64,000 bases of DNA from Ophthalmolycus amberensis (Eukaryota; Chordata; Actinopteri; Perciformes; Zoarcidae), in the NCBI GenBank assembly GCA_024529925.1, contig JAFEUB010001791.1, positions 496,001-560,000 of the forward strand. Reading direction: 5' to 3'. Positions 1 through 11,990 of this stretch are shown one piece after another (the stretch's first letter is position 1; each line of letters starts with the position of its first letter). The notes below the pieces were generated by a model, which did no database searches, was not told the origin of the DNA, and saw nothing but the letters and a program-made list of their open reading frames with translations. A program made the position numbers and the translations under genes.

Positions 1-2708
1 GTGTATGTTCAGCCTTTTGCAGTAGAGAGAGCGGCCAATTCTCCCGGATAAAAGAGAGACACTAGTCCCAGTTATCATGGTGGAGCCTGCAGGGTTACGT
101 GAGTTACCCTAAATCTAGCCTTGCATATCCAGACCTATCTCCACACTGCCAGTGCTGGAGATAGGTCTGACTGAACCATAGACTGTATATAAGAAGTTGA
201 CATTGTCCCTCTAACACCCATTGGTTTGTGGACTACAGTGATTTTTGTTTTGCAACCAGATGTGACACAAGAGGGTGGAGCTAAGTTCAACTGAGTGCTG
301 AACAAGACTTTTTTTTTTGACCACCAAAATGTTAAAATGAACTTTCACATTCTGAAGACGCACTGGGGAAGGCTTTACGTTGTAAGACGAAAAACACGTA
401 CAACTCTCAGAGCGGACATCGCCGTGGTCGCGACCCGTCAGTTGTAGCCGCACCGTAAAGCAGACATTGCGCAGCATGAGCCGCAGAGACACAAACATCT
501 GTTATGGGTCTGATTATTTCTGTTTTGTTTATTGGTCACTTTTACATTTTCGTGATTTATTATTTTGATATTTGAGAAGTATGAAAGGTGGAGTCAGCAA
601 TTCTTGATTGTTGATATTTGTGCCAAACAAATACTCTTAATAGATTTTGTATTGTGTTGCCTTTCTCTTTATACGTCCATGACCTTTCCCCTGTTGCTGA
701 TTGGCTGGAGCATTGTTGTGTAGCTCGGTTCGAGATACTTATTTTGTTGCCTATTTACAGAGCCGGGGCTGTTTACACCATTTTTTTTCCCCCTTCACAC
801 ACACCGAATGGAAAGCTAGCGGACTGTGAGGAGATATGCGCTGACTTTGACAAAATTGCTGACTGCACCCTTCTCTCTTTTTATTATTTTTATTTATTTT
901 TTTAATTATTTTTTTTAGATCAAGGTTTTTATCAAGGACCTAAGGATCCAGTCATCTACTGGTTGTGATTCTACTTATCCAATCAGGCCGTGATTTGACA
1001 TTGAATGTTGTTATGACAAGAGAACTTCCAAAACCCAAACCCCCAAAAAACGGGTTTGAAACTCAGGTAGTTGAGTGGTCTGCCTTACAATTTATAAGAT
1101 AAATGAAACGGATGCCAGAAACAAGTGTATTGTTAGAAATATCCGTGTCCAAAGCCAAAAAAGGCAATTGGGATAAGCCTGGGGATCAATTGAAATCATC
1201 TCGCCTCTTATTTTTTTGGCAAAGCAAAATACAACTTTCAAGGTTCAATATTCAAGAACACCAAACAGAATGATTCCTTAAGAGGGACAGCAGCCACCTA
1301 AGAATCAAAGAAAAGGAATCTTGATAGAATTTCCCCCTCCGTCTGTGCAACACCACTACCCCAGCTTATCTGTCACTCAGATGGCTGAGCACATTCGTAA
1401 TAAATTGTCTTGGCTGTCTCTATTTTTCTGCCTCTCTCTCCTTTCTTGTTACCCTTCACTTGCTATTGTGTGCTTCTTCTATCTTTCCAATAGGTGACTC
1501 TCAGTTTCACTTGAAAATTAGAGGCGTGAAATGTGATGTGGTGGCGAGCGGACAGGCGGCAGTGTGGCAGCGCTGGTGTTTCGAGGTGTCTGGTGTCTTT
1601 GTGTCCGGGCATGTCTGCTATTGAGGGGTGCCAGGCCACACTTTAATCCTGGCTTCAGCGGAGGTGCGGGCTGCTCCAGATGGGGCCATTGTGCTGCGCC
1701 ATGCATCAATAATTCACGGAGAGCCAGAGAAAGTGGCGGAGTGTGTCTGCCTGCTCAATAATTAACCAGGGAGGGAGAGGGGCATGTATGTACAGCTTGG
1801 GTCTCTCTCCAAACGCCTATTCAAATGGCCTTTGATGTCGCCGGCCTGGGGGGTCTTTGGATTTGTCAGCTCATTAAGACGTCACCCCACTTTTCCTTTT
1901 ATTTGTTTTGTAATCCGTTTTCGCTGTGAGCAGGAGCCGAATGCACGGTGTGGAACTGGCAAATCGCATACTGCGACTGTGTGTCCGTGTGTGTGTGTGT
2001 GTGTGTGTATGTGTAAGGCTGCAGTAATGACTGTTAAAGTACATGGTTGCCTGCCACGGTAGATAATGAGCTATTTTCAGTTTTGTGAACCTTCTGCTGC
2101 TCTGCTAGCTGTTGGTAGGACAGTGAATGGAGCATTATTCTGCCCCCTGCGCTCTGCTGTTCCTCTGTCTCACTGCTCTGTGGGTTGCAGTGCACATAAA
2201 GTCACGTTTTGTTTTCATTGCATCTACTGCTACGAGACAGTTTCTTAAAGTAGATTTGTTCAAATGACTATAAATAATGCAGCCTCTGACTTCTCATGTC
2301 CTCTCTGCTTTTATCTTCTTTGCAGTCTTCAGTCTTTTCACACATGATAAAATGATGTAAATAAAGGGTCTGAAGATGGTCTTAGGTCCTGAAGTGTGAT
2401 GAAGCAAAGAGACAGGAGAGTTTATTCCCTTTCTTCGTGACAGGAGGTATAGTTGATTACACACCACATCTGTCATGTAATCACACATGCACCCTCTCAA
2501 CAGGGCTTCCACATCTCACTTCTTGCTCACTCTCGCCTCCTCACATTCAAATCTTGCACCTGATTTCAGTCTTGCATCTTTAATCACCACCACTTCTCTC
2601 ACATATCCTCCCATCGTTACTTTGTTCGAGCCCATCTGCTGTTTTCTCACTCTGTCGCTCCCTTTTTTTCTTCTCTCGCCTCCTCCCCGCTCCCCTTCCC
2701 TCTATTAG
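1..2708 (+). other. shd upstream intron sequence
   Basis: No coding exon recognised; short ORFs here have no family resemblance. Contains a near-perfect 40-nt hairpin at 130-169 and a (GT)n run near 1987-2008. It ends with a pyrimidine-rich stretch (about 2640-2705) leading to the acceptor at 2708, which fits intron sequence of shd. Confidence 0.5.
130..169. repeat. Near-perfect 40-nt hairpin
   Basis: The left arm CAGACCTATCTCCA (130-143) pairs with TGGAGATAGGTCTG (156-169). An inner CACTG/CAGTG pair (144-148 with 150-154) extends the stem around a single C, with one unpaired C at 155. Possibly the tip of a palindromic transposon. Confidence 0.9.
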
Positions 2709-2786
2709 AAATGAGGGACTTGTCGGAGTTGCCTTGGCCCGCCCCGGTGGGTCAGCTGGAGGAGGAGCCCCCAGTCAGAGAGCCAG
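2709..2786 (+). CDS. shd: shd exon a: Pro-rich linker, symmetric 78-nt exon
   Basis: Acceptor tctattag precedes position 2709 and donor gtgacc follows 2786. The exon is 78 nt, enters and leaves in phase 1, and encodes (E)MRDLSELPWPAPVGQLEEE and so on. The LPWPxPVGQL core matches a segment I remember in human SHF and do not remember in human SHD. Skipping it would keep the frame and join directly to VQFDG, as in human SHD. It is likely a real exon, possibly alternative. Confidence 0.75.
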
Positions 2787-5660
2787 GTGACCTCTCACCC
2801 TGACCACAACCCTCCCCCTTTACTGCCTCCCTTTGTCACCGCCAACACGCGCGTATGCAGTCACCCTGTCCTTCATGACCCAGCTGTTGTCCTACATCTG
2901 CACCACCTTGCATTTGTCCCTGCCTGTTGCGTTTGTTGTGTTGTCAGTTTTCTGGGGGGTTTAAAGCTCTCCCTTCTTAAATTACCACATTCCCCTCTTG
3001 CATCAACCACGCATGAAAAGCTCCCTCTAAGTTGAGATGTCTGCCTTGTTCATTTTAAGGTACTTCGAAGTGCTACGGTACACTTAATGTTTAATTACAA
3101 GTTCTGCAGATTGAATTTCACCAAAATCAGGCGCAGAAGGGGTAAATAACACTTTGGTCTGTACACGTAATTTGCTCCAGAATGGAATCCGTATCGTCAA
3201 CATTAAGTAATCTGCAGCGTAGCCTAGTGGAAGACAAAGACTTGCAACAGAGCCAAGCAGGGAAGACGCCAACTTCCTGTCTCTTATCTGCCCTCGGTGA
3301 CTCATAAAAATGTTGATGCCGGTAATTGTGATGACGCTGATAGTTTTGCAGTCTGTCAGGCCGGGACCTGCTGTCCTCTACTTTCACCCATCCACGAGAG
3401 GTCTCTCGGCTGCATGCGTGGTTTTGCAATAGCCGGATGTCTGGTGTTTACCCAAATCTGTCTGTGAGGTTTAATCCCCTTTGATCACAGCACTGTGTAA
3501 ATACTCTGACTCACTTTTTCTGTCCCCGTCTGCCAACAGTGCAGTTTGATGGCGCAGAGTGGGACCGCTCCTCGTCGCCCACAGAGAGGTTGCGTCCGCC
3601 GGGGCCCAGGTCCAGCCCGCTGGCAGGAGGGGGGATGAAGTTTCGCATGCCGCAGGAAGGCCTCACCATGGTGGGGGAGAGAGTGGACCCTACTCTGCCT
3701 CTGGAGAAGCAGGTGTATGTACGCAGTCTTCTGTTCCACCCACAGGAGCTACATTAACACATGAAGGTGTCTGAGGGTGTAGATACGCCACACACTCCAA
3801 TTAAGGGTTAATCTAATCAAGAGGCTTTTGATAATTAATGATTGTCTTTGTTGTCATACATTTAATTACCTTGAATATAATACAGGATGAAGAAAGATTA
3901 ATAGTACTGATCATACAGTTCCCATCAGCTGCAAATTGTACCCACAATGCTGTGCAATAGTTACACATGTGGCAATCAAAGTACTGTAAAGAATAAGACG
4001 CATCACAGAAACATAAGATTAAAGCAGGCATGTTGTCTGGAGCATTAGTCTGAGTTCTGATGTTTAAATGCATCAAACAAATATAAATTATGCAATTATT
4101 TGTACATGTAAACACAATTAGCATAAACTATTAATCTCTGCAGGCTGTAAGTGTCTCTGCATGGTTGCCACGCTCATACGTTATCAAACGTTGTTGTTTG
4201 ACTGATTTTGAATATTTCAGGGAGAACGGGGTTGTACATCCCACAAATAAATAAAAAACTGAATTTTATTGCACCGCTTTGATCTATTAAGGGCACGGAC
4301 ACGTTCAAAAGAAGCAGTTATGTGTTTAGGCTAAGCAGCAGCGGTGAGAGCTTACAGAACTGCGAAAGGTTAGAATGAGAACTAATTAAGTCGGAACATT
4401 AAAAGGAAGCATTTACTTTGGTCTTGTAGTTTCAGACATCATTGGTGTAATTCATGTGCTGTTTCTGTGCTCATAAAAGGCCGTTTTACTAATGAAATCC
4501 AAGCACATGACACCCCTTAAGCACACAAGCACGTGCGCACACAGTGTTGTGCTCACAAATGGATACATGTGCACAGATTCACTTAAGGATGGCAGTTGAT
4601 TACTACGCCCCATTACTCCCTGATGATGTCTTAGAGGCTGTTTTGAGCTTTTCTTTTCCTTTAGATCTGCTTTAAACAGAAACCGCATCACTGTCGACCT
4701 GTAGCGTTCAGTACACCTCACCAAGTCATGGCTAAGAAAATCTAATTATGTTACTTACCGGCTGTGTTTATCCCAAACAGTTCTTTATATTATTGTATCA
4801 TTTTTTGTGAGTGTATTTACAGCCACAATACAGGAAAGGCTCTGTGGATGGCAATTTGGTCAGTTGGTTTGTTGGCTCACAACTTTGGTCCGGACTGAAG
4901 TATCTTTACAATACTGGATAAATTGCCATGATATTTTGTACAGACATTCCTGGTCCCCAGAGGCGATTCCCTTATTCTTCCTTTAGCGCCACCACGAGGT
5001 TGGCATTTGTAGTTTTTCGTGAAATTTCCAAAACTATGGAAGAGATTGCCATAAGATTTGGCAGAGATACTCGTCCAATGCCATTTCTTTGTTTTTAGTG
5101 TTAATTAGCAAATGTTAGCATGCTTAATGCTAAGCTAAGATGGTGAACGTGGTAAACACCTGCTGCTTAGCATCTGCATGTTAGCATTGTCATTGTGAGC
5201 ACGTTGGCATACTTTTGTGAGCATTTAGCTGCTGCAAGCTTCAAAGAGATGCTAGCATGGTTGTAGACTCTGCGTCTTGTTAGAAGTGTTGTTTGGCTAT
5301 AATGTTGAAGACCGTTTGCTGATGGAACGACAGTTCGCAGTGTGTGTCAGCGCAGATGCGAGAACGCTCTCCACCATGGTGTTACCGCTATAACTGAAAA
5401 TGTACAGCTGTGAAAAATGAGACTAGAGAAGTTGTGTCTTTTTTATTTGGTATTCATTTTTCTCCCTAGAAATCTTGAATATTAATCTCTAGAAACATTC
5501 ATACTACTAATAATTACCTCTCACTTGATTATCATCTTTTGGATTCAAATCGATAAAATAACAACTACAGAGTTTCTATGCCAGTGACATCCAGCAGCAA
5601 AAGGTGTGAAAATATGTGTTGCAATCACACTTAACTTTAGCACCTTTACCAGATCTAACT

Positions 5661-5701
<41 letters not shown>

Positions 5702-5836
5702 CTGTTCATCAGATGGTACCACGGTTCCCTGTCGCGTTCGGAGGCAGAGTCGCTGCTAACGCTGTGTAAAGAATGTAGCTACCTGGTGAGAAATAGTCAG
5801 ACCAACCGCACTGACTACTCCCTGTCCCTACGGTAA

Positions 5837-5887
<51 letters not shown>

Positions 5888-8139
5888 ACTGACATACCAC
5901 AACAAGCTAAGCAAACACCTGTGCACCTTCCGTATCGTTCTCCAATGAACGATGTTACAATTTAATTGCAAATTAAAAAATAATTCTGCCATGCGACTGA
6001 GAAGTGTGTCGTGTGTGTGAAGCCACCTGAGCTAGCGATCTCATATCGCAGTCTCCATCTGTCTCTCCCTCCTCTGTCTCCCTTCCACCATCACCCCCAC
6101 TCAAGATCACTGCCGCACTGATTCCGCTCCCGATACTCATTTGCAGGGCACAATACTGCTTATCTGGTCAAATCTCTCCCTTGTAATTACGACCGCGATC
6201 CATTGTCCCGGCCTCACACTGCCCTCCCATCATCCCTCTGTCCTCAGCCCATCCTTGGCCCCTCTCTGGGGCCTTCCTATGTGGCCCCAGCGGGCCTTCT
6301 AAGTGGTAATCAGGCAGGTAGAGCACACTTGAGTGCACACATCATCCTCGCCGTAATCACTAATGAATATGAATTACCTTCTGTGGGCCACACAAGAAGG
6401 GAATCCGGGAGGGAAGTAAGGGGAGGTGACATATAAACAAGCTCATGCATTACTCATTTACATGAGTAGAGTGGGTTTGACAAGCACACGCACACACACA
6501 CACATGCACACTTGCTCAAGCAACAAGGTCACTACTGGCAATGGTTTGCTCCTGATCAGCTAAATGAATTTGGAAGAGAAGATGGTTAAAAAAAAGCCCT
6601 AACTATTACCCAAACTCATATGTAGTCATAACTCCATCACACTTTAAAGGCTTTGACCTACTTTCACGTTCCTTTCATTCCACTGTCTGACACTAATCTA
6701 CCCCTTGTTCTGTAGTCTGCACATGCCAAGAGACGACAATACCCTCGAGTGTTATCTTGTGTCAGGTATTTTGCATCAGGGCCATTTACTGGAATGTATA
6801 CTTGAGTGCCCTTGCATTCTGTTTGTCTAGTATGCCTGGAGAGAAGACTGAAAGCTTGTGTATGTATTCAAAAAAATGGCAGATAGAAACAGCCACCAAA
6901 ACTACAGTATTAAGGCCTAAGTTGTAATATATTTAAATTGAGCTTTTATGTCTCTCAGTCATGTCTGTGTCTAGACTGGAAAGAAACAGTAGGTTGGTCT
7001 TCATCAGGGTGTTGTGACTGGTTTGCTGACTCTACCGTTGTGATGACAGCAAGGACGGCTTGTGTAATAACAGCTAAACTGTGTGAAATAATGCAGCTAG
7101 GCCTTGGAAAAAGTGAACCTCACCTCATGTAAGATCTGATAGTAACAACGGGAGGAATGATGATGGTTGTTCACTGGAGACGAGATGAAGAACATGAAAA
7201 GTGAGTCGGCACTGAAACAGACAGGCCTGCCAGAATTCAACCAGCATGAATATTAATGGAGGAGCTCTCGTACGTTCTAATGTATCATGAGGTACAAAGA
7301 GTCCCCAAAACAAACGGGACCGGATGAAAGCGTGCTGTCAACTCCGAGTGATGAAGCGTCTGGCTCTTGAGGCCAGTGGAACAAATCATAACATGTTGTT
7401 TGTCTGTTTGTAGTCACAGCGAGTGTTTTTTGGGGAGTTTAACTTCTCTATAAAATTTAATTTTGTTGACTAGAACAATGACAATTATGGGGACCGACTT
7501 CAACCGTCCTCTTTCCCTCTGCTTCTATAATTAGACGTACATCATGACTGGCTGGCTCTTAAAGGGGAAGTCCTGTCGTGGCTGAATATCACTTAAAGGG
7601 AGGAAGCCAGCGTGCTTCTCTCGGCTAAGCCGCTTTCACAGTACAGCGTTCGTCTCTCTCCCTCTGGCTTTTGTCTCTCCCCCCCCCCCCCCCCCCTGAG
7701 CTGTTACACCACTCATTCATCCAACACAATGTCCCGGCCTTCCTAATTTGTGACATGGTGTTAAATCTTGGTTGGAATCATGTCCTCCGAGTGCAGAAAA
7801 AAAAAAAGACGTGAACATAAATCCGGGCTGTCATTTCCAGTGTGTCATTATGTGACAAAATGTCTGACATTTTATGTGCCCCACATTTCATGTCATCCCT
7901 CTCCCTCCTCTCCTTCCATTATAAACCCTTTCTTCCTGTTTTCTCCCCACAGGAGCTGCCAGGGTTTCATGCACATGAAGTTCACTCAGTATAAAGACGG
8001 CAAATACGTGCTGGGACAGAACAGCCCTCCCTTCGAGACCATCCCAGAAGTCATCCACTTCTACACCACGCACAAACTCCCGATCCGAGGCGCCGAGCAT
8101 CTGTCTTTGCTGTTCCCCGTGCTGGTGCAGACACTCTGA
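2709..8139 (+). CDS. shd: SHB-family SH2 adaptor (SHD-like), 3' four exons; 5' end outside window
   Basis: Non-catalytic adaptor whose C-terminal SH2 domain binds phosphotyrosine on activated receptors and kinases. Exons: 2709-2786, 3540-3714, 5713-5832 and 7953-8139 (TGA). They join in one frame (phases 1, 2, 2), with AG/GT at every junction. The protein ends with a complete SH2 domain: it starts WYHG, has the phosphate-binding motif SYLVRNS (Arg of FLVR), and finishes ...AEHLSLLFPVLVQTL. The linker reads VQFDGAEWDR ... ERLRPPGPRSSP ... RVDPTLPLEKQVW, which resembles remembered human SHD (VQFDSPEWER ... ELRRPPPRSP) more than SHB or SHF. The SH2 core itself is closest to SHB, so the paralog name is less certain than the family. 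The family's N-terminal tyrosine-rich region (PWEW and YDTPY motifs) was not found in 1-2708 and must lie upstream of the window. Confidence 0.85.
3540..3714 (+). CDS. shd: shd exon b: linker up to SH2 start
   Basis: Acceptor ccaacag ends at 3539. Two donors overlap at the 3' end: CAG|gtgtat (3712) and GT|gtatgt (3714). Only 3714 gives GT+A = Val and then WYHG in frame in the next exon, matching the family sequence LEKQ(V/I)WYHG. Encodes VQFDGAEWDR...RMPQEGLTMVGERVDPTLPLEKQV. Confidence 0.85.
4838..5285 (+). repeat. Dispersed teleost repeat in shd intron
   Basis: Contains segments I recognise as a very common percomorph interspersed element: a start about CTGTGGATGGCAATTTGGTC, repeated ATTGCCATGA/ATTGCCATAAG...ATTTGG lines, TTTAGCGCCACCACGAGG, the ATGTTAGCATG...TGCTAAGCTAA block, and the end GCTAGCATGGTTGTAGACTC. 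No ORF, so non-autonomous. The class is not assigned. Confidence 0.7.
5663..5700 (+). repeat. (GT)19 microsatellite at the shd exon c acceptor
   Basis: Uninterrupted 38-nt GT run ending 12 nt before the exon at 5713. It is complementary to the (AC)24 run at 5838-5885 just after the exon. Confidence 0.98.
5713..5832 (+). CDS. shd: shd exon c: first half of SH2 domain
   Basis: The 120-nt exon (phase 2 in, phase 2 out) encodes WYHGSLSRSEAESLLTLC..., then SYLVRNSQTNRTDYSLSLR. It contains the phosphotyrosine-binding FLVR-type arginine. The acceptor (tctgttcatcag) sits only 12 nt after a (GT)19 tract, so the tract occupies the place of a polypyrimidine tract. The donor gtaaga runs straight into (AC)24. 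Because the length is a multiple of three, skipping would keep the frame but destroy the SH2 pocket. Confidence 0.9.
5838..5885 (+). repeat. (AC)24 microsatellite at the shd exon c donor
   Basis: Uninterrupted 48-nt AC run beginning at the sixth intron base after the exon ending at 5832. (CA)n in pre-mRNA is a known hnRNP L binding element. Confidence 0.98.
5886..7952 (+). other. Last shd intron, no gene seen
   Basis: Intron between shd exons c and d. Holds a (CA)n patch near 6486-6504, a C17 run at about 7680-7696, and AT-rich unique sequence. The pyrimidine-rich 3' end (about 7895-7950) fits the acceptor at 7952. No further exon recognised. Confidence 0.6.
7953..8139 (+). CDS. shd: shd last coding exon: second half of SH2 and stop
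   Basis: Acceptor ctccccacag ends at 7952. One base completes Arg, then SCQGFMHMKF...KYVLGQNSPPFETIPEVIHFY...KLPIRGAEHLSLLFPVLVQTL and TGA at 8137-8139. This matches the family C-terminus over its full length. Confidence 0.92.
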
Positions 8140-8665
8140 CGCTCCTCCGGGACGTCGTTGTGATCGGACACGTAAAGCTTGAATGTTTGATGGGATCTTC
8201 CCAGCGGAGTGAACCGCTCTCTCTTCTTGCTGGACTAGAACTACAAGAAGAGAGAACGGGACTACTTCTGATGATTCAACACGCCGTGGGCTAATGCCCT
8301 CGCCCACCACTGCTGTTGTACTTGCGCCAAGTGTCTCTAACATCCAGGGGATCGATTGACATGAAATGCAATACCTGAACTTGAGGCAGCCTTTGCTGTA
8401 ACTTCTCTCTCGTTTCCTTACTGAACTGAACTTTATTACACGTCTTTCACAGCTGACTGAAATGCAGAAGAAGTTAGCCGAGCTGGAGCTGGGAGAAAGT
8501 CTGAATGTACTGATGCCCCAGTTTATGGGAAATGTACATTTAATTACTGCTGTTCCACATAAAACACCTCATTGACACTGGTAAAAAATATTGCTGTTGT
8601 AAGGTGAAAACCTCACTAGTCATATTTAGCTGATCTTTCATTAAATTGTCATCCTCGGGCTTGGG
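8140..8665 (+). other. shd: shd 3' UTR with possible poly(A) signal ATTAAA at 8640
   Basis: Non-coding sequence after the shd stop. The first near-consensus poly(A) signal I see is ATTAAA at 8640-8645; a longer UTR is possible. No conserved ORF. Confidence 0.4.
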
Positions 8666-9482
8666 AGACCCTGTCGTATGTAAATGTTGGAAAATTACAT
8701 TGTTCACGAAAAAAAAAGCTATTTTCAAAGATATAAGGTTTTTACCAACAGCAGTTATATTTCGGATGCTTTTCTACACAAAGCCGCACCTGCTAGTCTT
8801 CACCCAGTCTGCTCTGCACTGTCGTGCTGCTGTACGTTGAGGATTTGCTGGACACATCTCCATGTTGCTGTTAGTTCCTCCTGAGCAACAGAGACGCTGT
8901 GTTGTATTGGTGCTTGTGTTGACCTCGCTGACCTGGAGCTCTTGTCGGTTGCTTGCGTTTCGTTTGTTAGACAATGCTGGGTTTGTGTAAAAAAAAAAGA
9001 GGCAACCTGTCACTGCTGTCATTGTCTTCTCACTGACTTAAAGTTAAGCTTGTAAGCTGAGATGCAGGAAACACAACTCTCAAACTTTGTGACTGTCGGC
9101 CGCGTTCTCACACTTTCTACATATTTGAGCGTAGATGTTTCACTCGGCTGAGTCCTTACATGCTAGTTGGTGAGTTGTGTTTGCGTTACATGCTTGCCAT
9201 CTGGAATGGGTTCCCGTGTCTGCTGCCTGGTTGCAGCATTTTGTGGCAAACACTGATTTTAGAGGAGAGCCAACTTCCTCAACACTTTATGAACATTGGA
9301 AAATGACAAATGGAAAAAATATTTTCATCATTTCTTCTTTATCCAAAATTGACTGGGTTGTATTAATTATTGTGTTATTATTATGGCCAGTTTCTGTCAC
9401 TATTAAAAAGATGACGGGATGTGTAATTTACCCGCTGTGTTGAAGCATCTCATCTGTATGCACAGTGTTGATTCTACATGTA

Positions 9483-9560
9483 GATCAGTGGTTCCCAACC
9501 TGGGGGGCAGCAGGGGCTCGGAGATGAGTTGTCTGAAAAACCAAATTCTGCGACACCCAA
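9483..9560 (+). mobile_element. Fragment of hAT-like repeat
   Basis: Begins ATCAGTGGTTCCCAACCTGG, a sequence I associate with terminal regions of vertebrate hAT-derived repeats (CAGTGGTTCCCAACCT). Followed by GGGGCTCGGAGATGAGTTGT and similar. No transposase frame. Confidence 0.5.
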
Positions 9561-11883
9561 TCATGTTTATTTTCAGACTGGTGGAAGGCTTTCTCTCATT
9601 TCTTGTGCAATACTGTGTATTTTTTTCCACCTCTTTACGCCTCAAAAGCAATTTGAGAAGGAAAATCTTCTTGTCTTTGATTCAAAAAGAAAAGACTTCC
9701 AAAATATTCCCGTTTTTATGCAACACACTCATTAGACTCACCCAGAAAGAAGGAAGAGAGGCACAAAGGACTTGGCAAGATCGCGTGCTCCACACACTCA
9801 AAATGCACGCACATTTGCTTTCCCTCATCCACTGACAGCAGGGTTGGGAGGGAGAGGGAGAGGACTGGGGGGGGGGGTGAGGTGTGGCTGAGGAGGGGGG
9901 GGGGTGAAGCAGCCCTCATTATTTGGGCTGCGCTGCAGTGAAAAGCACTGGGATTGCTTTCATCACTGAGCCAAATGAAATAGCAGAGGCTGATTACCCG
10001 CGTGACGGAGAGAGGAGACGAGCTGGATCACTCTGTTGGGGAGAAGCGAAAGAAGAAAAAAAAAAAAAAGGGAGGGAGGAGACGCTGCCTGGCTGTACTT
10101 CCCCAATGAGACTCCAAACAAGTGTGTGCGTGGGTGTTTGAGTGTAGAGAGAGAGACGGTGACATGGAGGGGGGGGGGGCTGCTATAGTCCCATTTTTCA
10201 AACAAGGCGCCCTGGGGAGGGATATGAATATTAACGACGGTGGCAGTGCGGCATGTAAAAATCAAACAAATATCTCACTCTCATTTCTCTGGCTTTTGTG
10301 TAGCGCTTACCTTGTCTCTGCTTTTTTTTTTTTTCCAGTATTTCATAATTTCCCTTGGCTCATTTCTAGTAGACTGAAGGATACCTAATCTAAAGCTCTA
10401 TTCTTATTGGGCATTTGTGTAGTGTGGAACAAATGGCAACGTCCTCACAGCGTTATACCATGATTCTGGTGTGTGTAGATTGTCGTGTGTGTGTGTGTGT
10501 GTGTGTGTGTGCAGCTGTCATGTCACAATGTGTGTAATGTCAGATCTGGGCGGTGCCACCGGTTTGGTGGTGACTGCAGCTGTTAATCCATCAGACATGC
10601 TTGGAGGAATGAACACCTGTGAACAACGCAGAGCCAGAGTACATGTTCGGAAACCACATAACATGCACACACGCATGCTTGGCCTAAAATTATTTTATTA
10701 ATAGTTAGATACCGGTTTCACAGAAGAGATTTTAACATGTTGCAGTATCAAAAAGCACGGGTGTAAATGATACAGTGAATTATGGCCGAATTCCATTTAG
10801 GTGCTTCAGTTTCAGGGTCCTGGTGTTTCGCATGATGGATCGCCGACACGCTGGCATGTCTTACAGGGACACTAAAAAAACAAACAAATTAGCAAGTTAA
10901 GGAAGTAAAACAATAAAAAAATAAAAAAAAACATTTTAGAAATAAGTCATTAAACATTTCACATCAAAATTTCGACATTTTGCCCAGAGCGCTCATCAAA
11001 AATACATTTTGATCTCAAGAGGGAGGTTAAAGGTTACATGAGATGGAACAGTTAAAGGGGACTTCTGTTAAATGGGTTTTACAGCAATCTAGCACTGCAC
11101 CTCCACGAAGTTGGGGGACTTGTGAGAGACACATTTGTTGCTCATTATTTTGTGCTGAGTAAGATTTGAAACCAAGTTGTCCGAGGCTCTCGCATGAGTT
11201 TCACACTTGAAGTCTTTCATGGGTGTCTCCGCCTGCCCGTTGCTCTTTTTACACGACACACAAACACTCCAGGCTGCTCGCATGCACAGAGGCAGGGAAT
11301 CAGCCAGCTGTGCACACGCGCTCAATGCCACAAGTGAGCAACGGGACACTCGTGTCACACTAGAAGGCTGCCGTCCTCCTCACTTATCCCCTATCACAGA
11401 CACGCTAATCCCAGCAGTTGCGGCCGGCGGGTGTGGGGGAAGTAGATTGGAGGTCAGCAGTGAGCAGGTGTGTGCATGCCGTCAGGCCCCACCAGAGGAC
11501 AGCAATCACAGAGGGTTTGGAGAGAAAGCAGCTGCTGTTTTGGGGTGGAGGGGGGGGGGGTGGTATTGACTTTGGCATAGATTGCTTATCCACTCCTGCC
11601 ACCTATCTGTTATGGTAGGATGGCAATGAAAGGCCGCGTGCATAGACTGGCGAATACAGTTACACTTCATTTAATCAGGTATGCTACTCTTTTGTCCTGA
11701 GTGCAGAAGAAGAAATAGAGCAGAGATTAAGCAGTTGAAATTAAGTGATCTTCATCTTCATTCAATGTATTGTGTGAAGTACTGAAGAGCAGTCTTCTCA
11801 GGGTCAGTGTTTACTCATACGGTATGTGTCCCGGTCCTGGGATTCGTGTCCCCTTCATAAACACTTAACTCGTCATCATCATC

Positions 11884-11990
11884 GGGCTGTTTGTGTCGTT
11901 GGCACCGTCAGCTGTCGCCATGTTGAGAGCCGTGTGGAAGCAATGGATATGCTCTGAATTTCGTATTGAGCACTTTTAAGGTGCAATGAG
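11884..11990 (+). repeat. Dispersed repeat family R, copy 1
   Basis: Shares GCACCGTCAGCTGTCGCCAT...GTTGAGAGCCGTGTGGAAGC...ATGGATATGCTCTGAATTTC with the copies at 19650-19885 (opposite strand) and 22490-22740. Recognised by comparison within this window. Confidence 0.7.

Noticed and set aside
7888..8343. 151-codon minus-strand ORF over the last shd exon
   Set aside because: Antisense shadow of a real SH2 exon and its UTR.
9419..9835. 138-codon plus-strand ORF
   Set aside because: Crosses a hAT-like fragment; no family resemblance.
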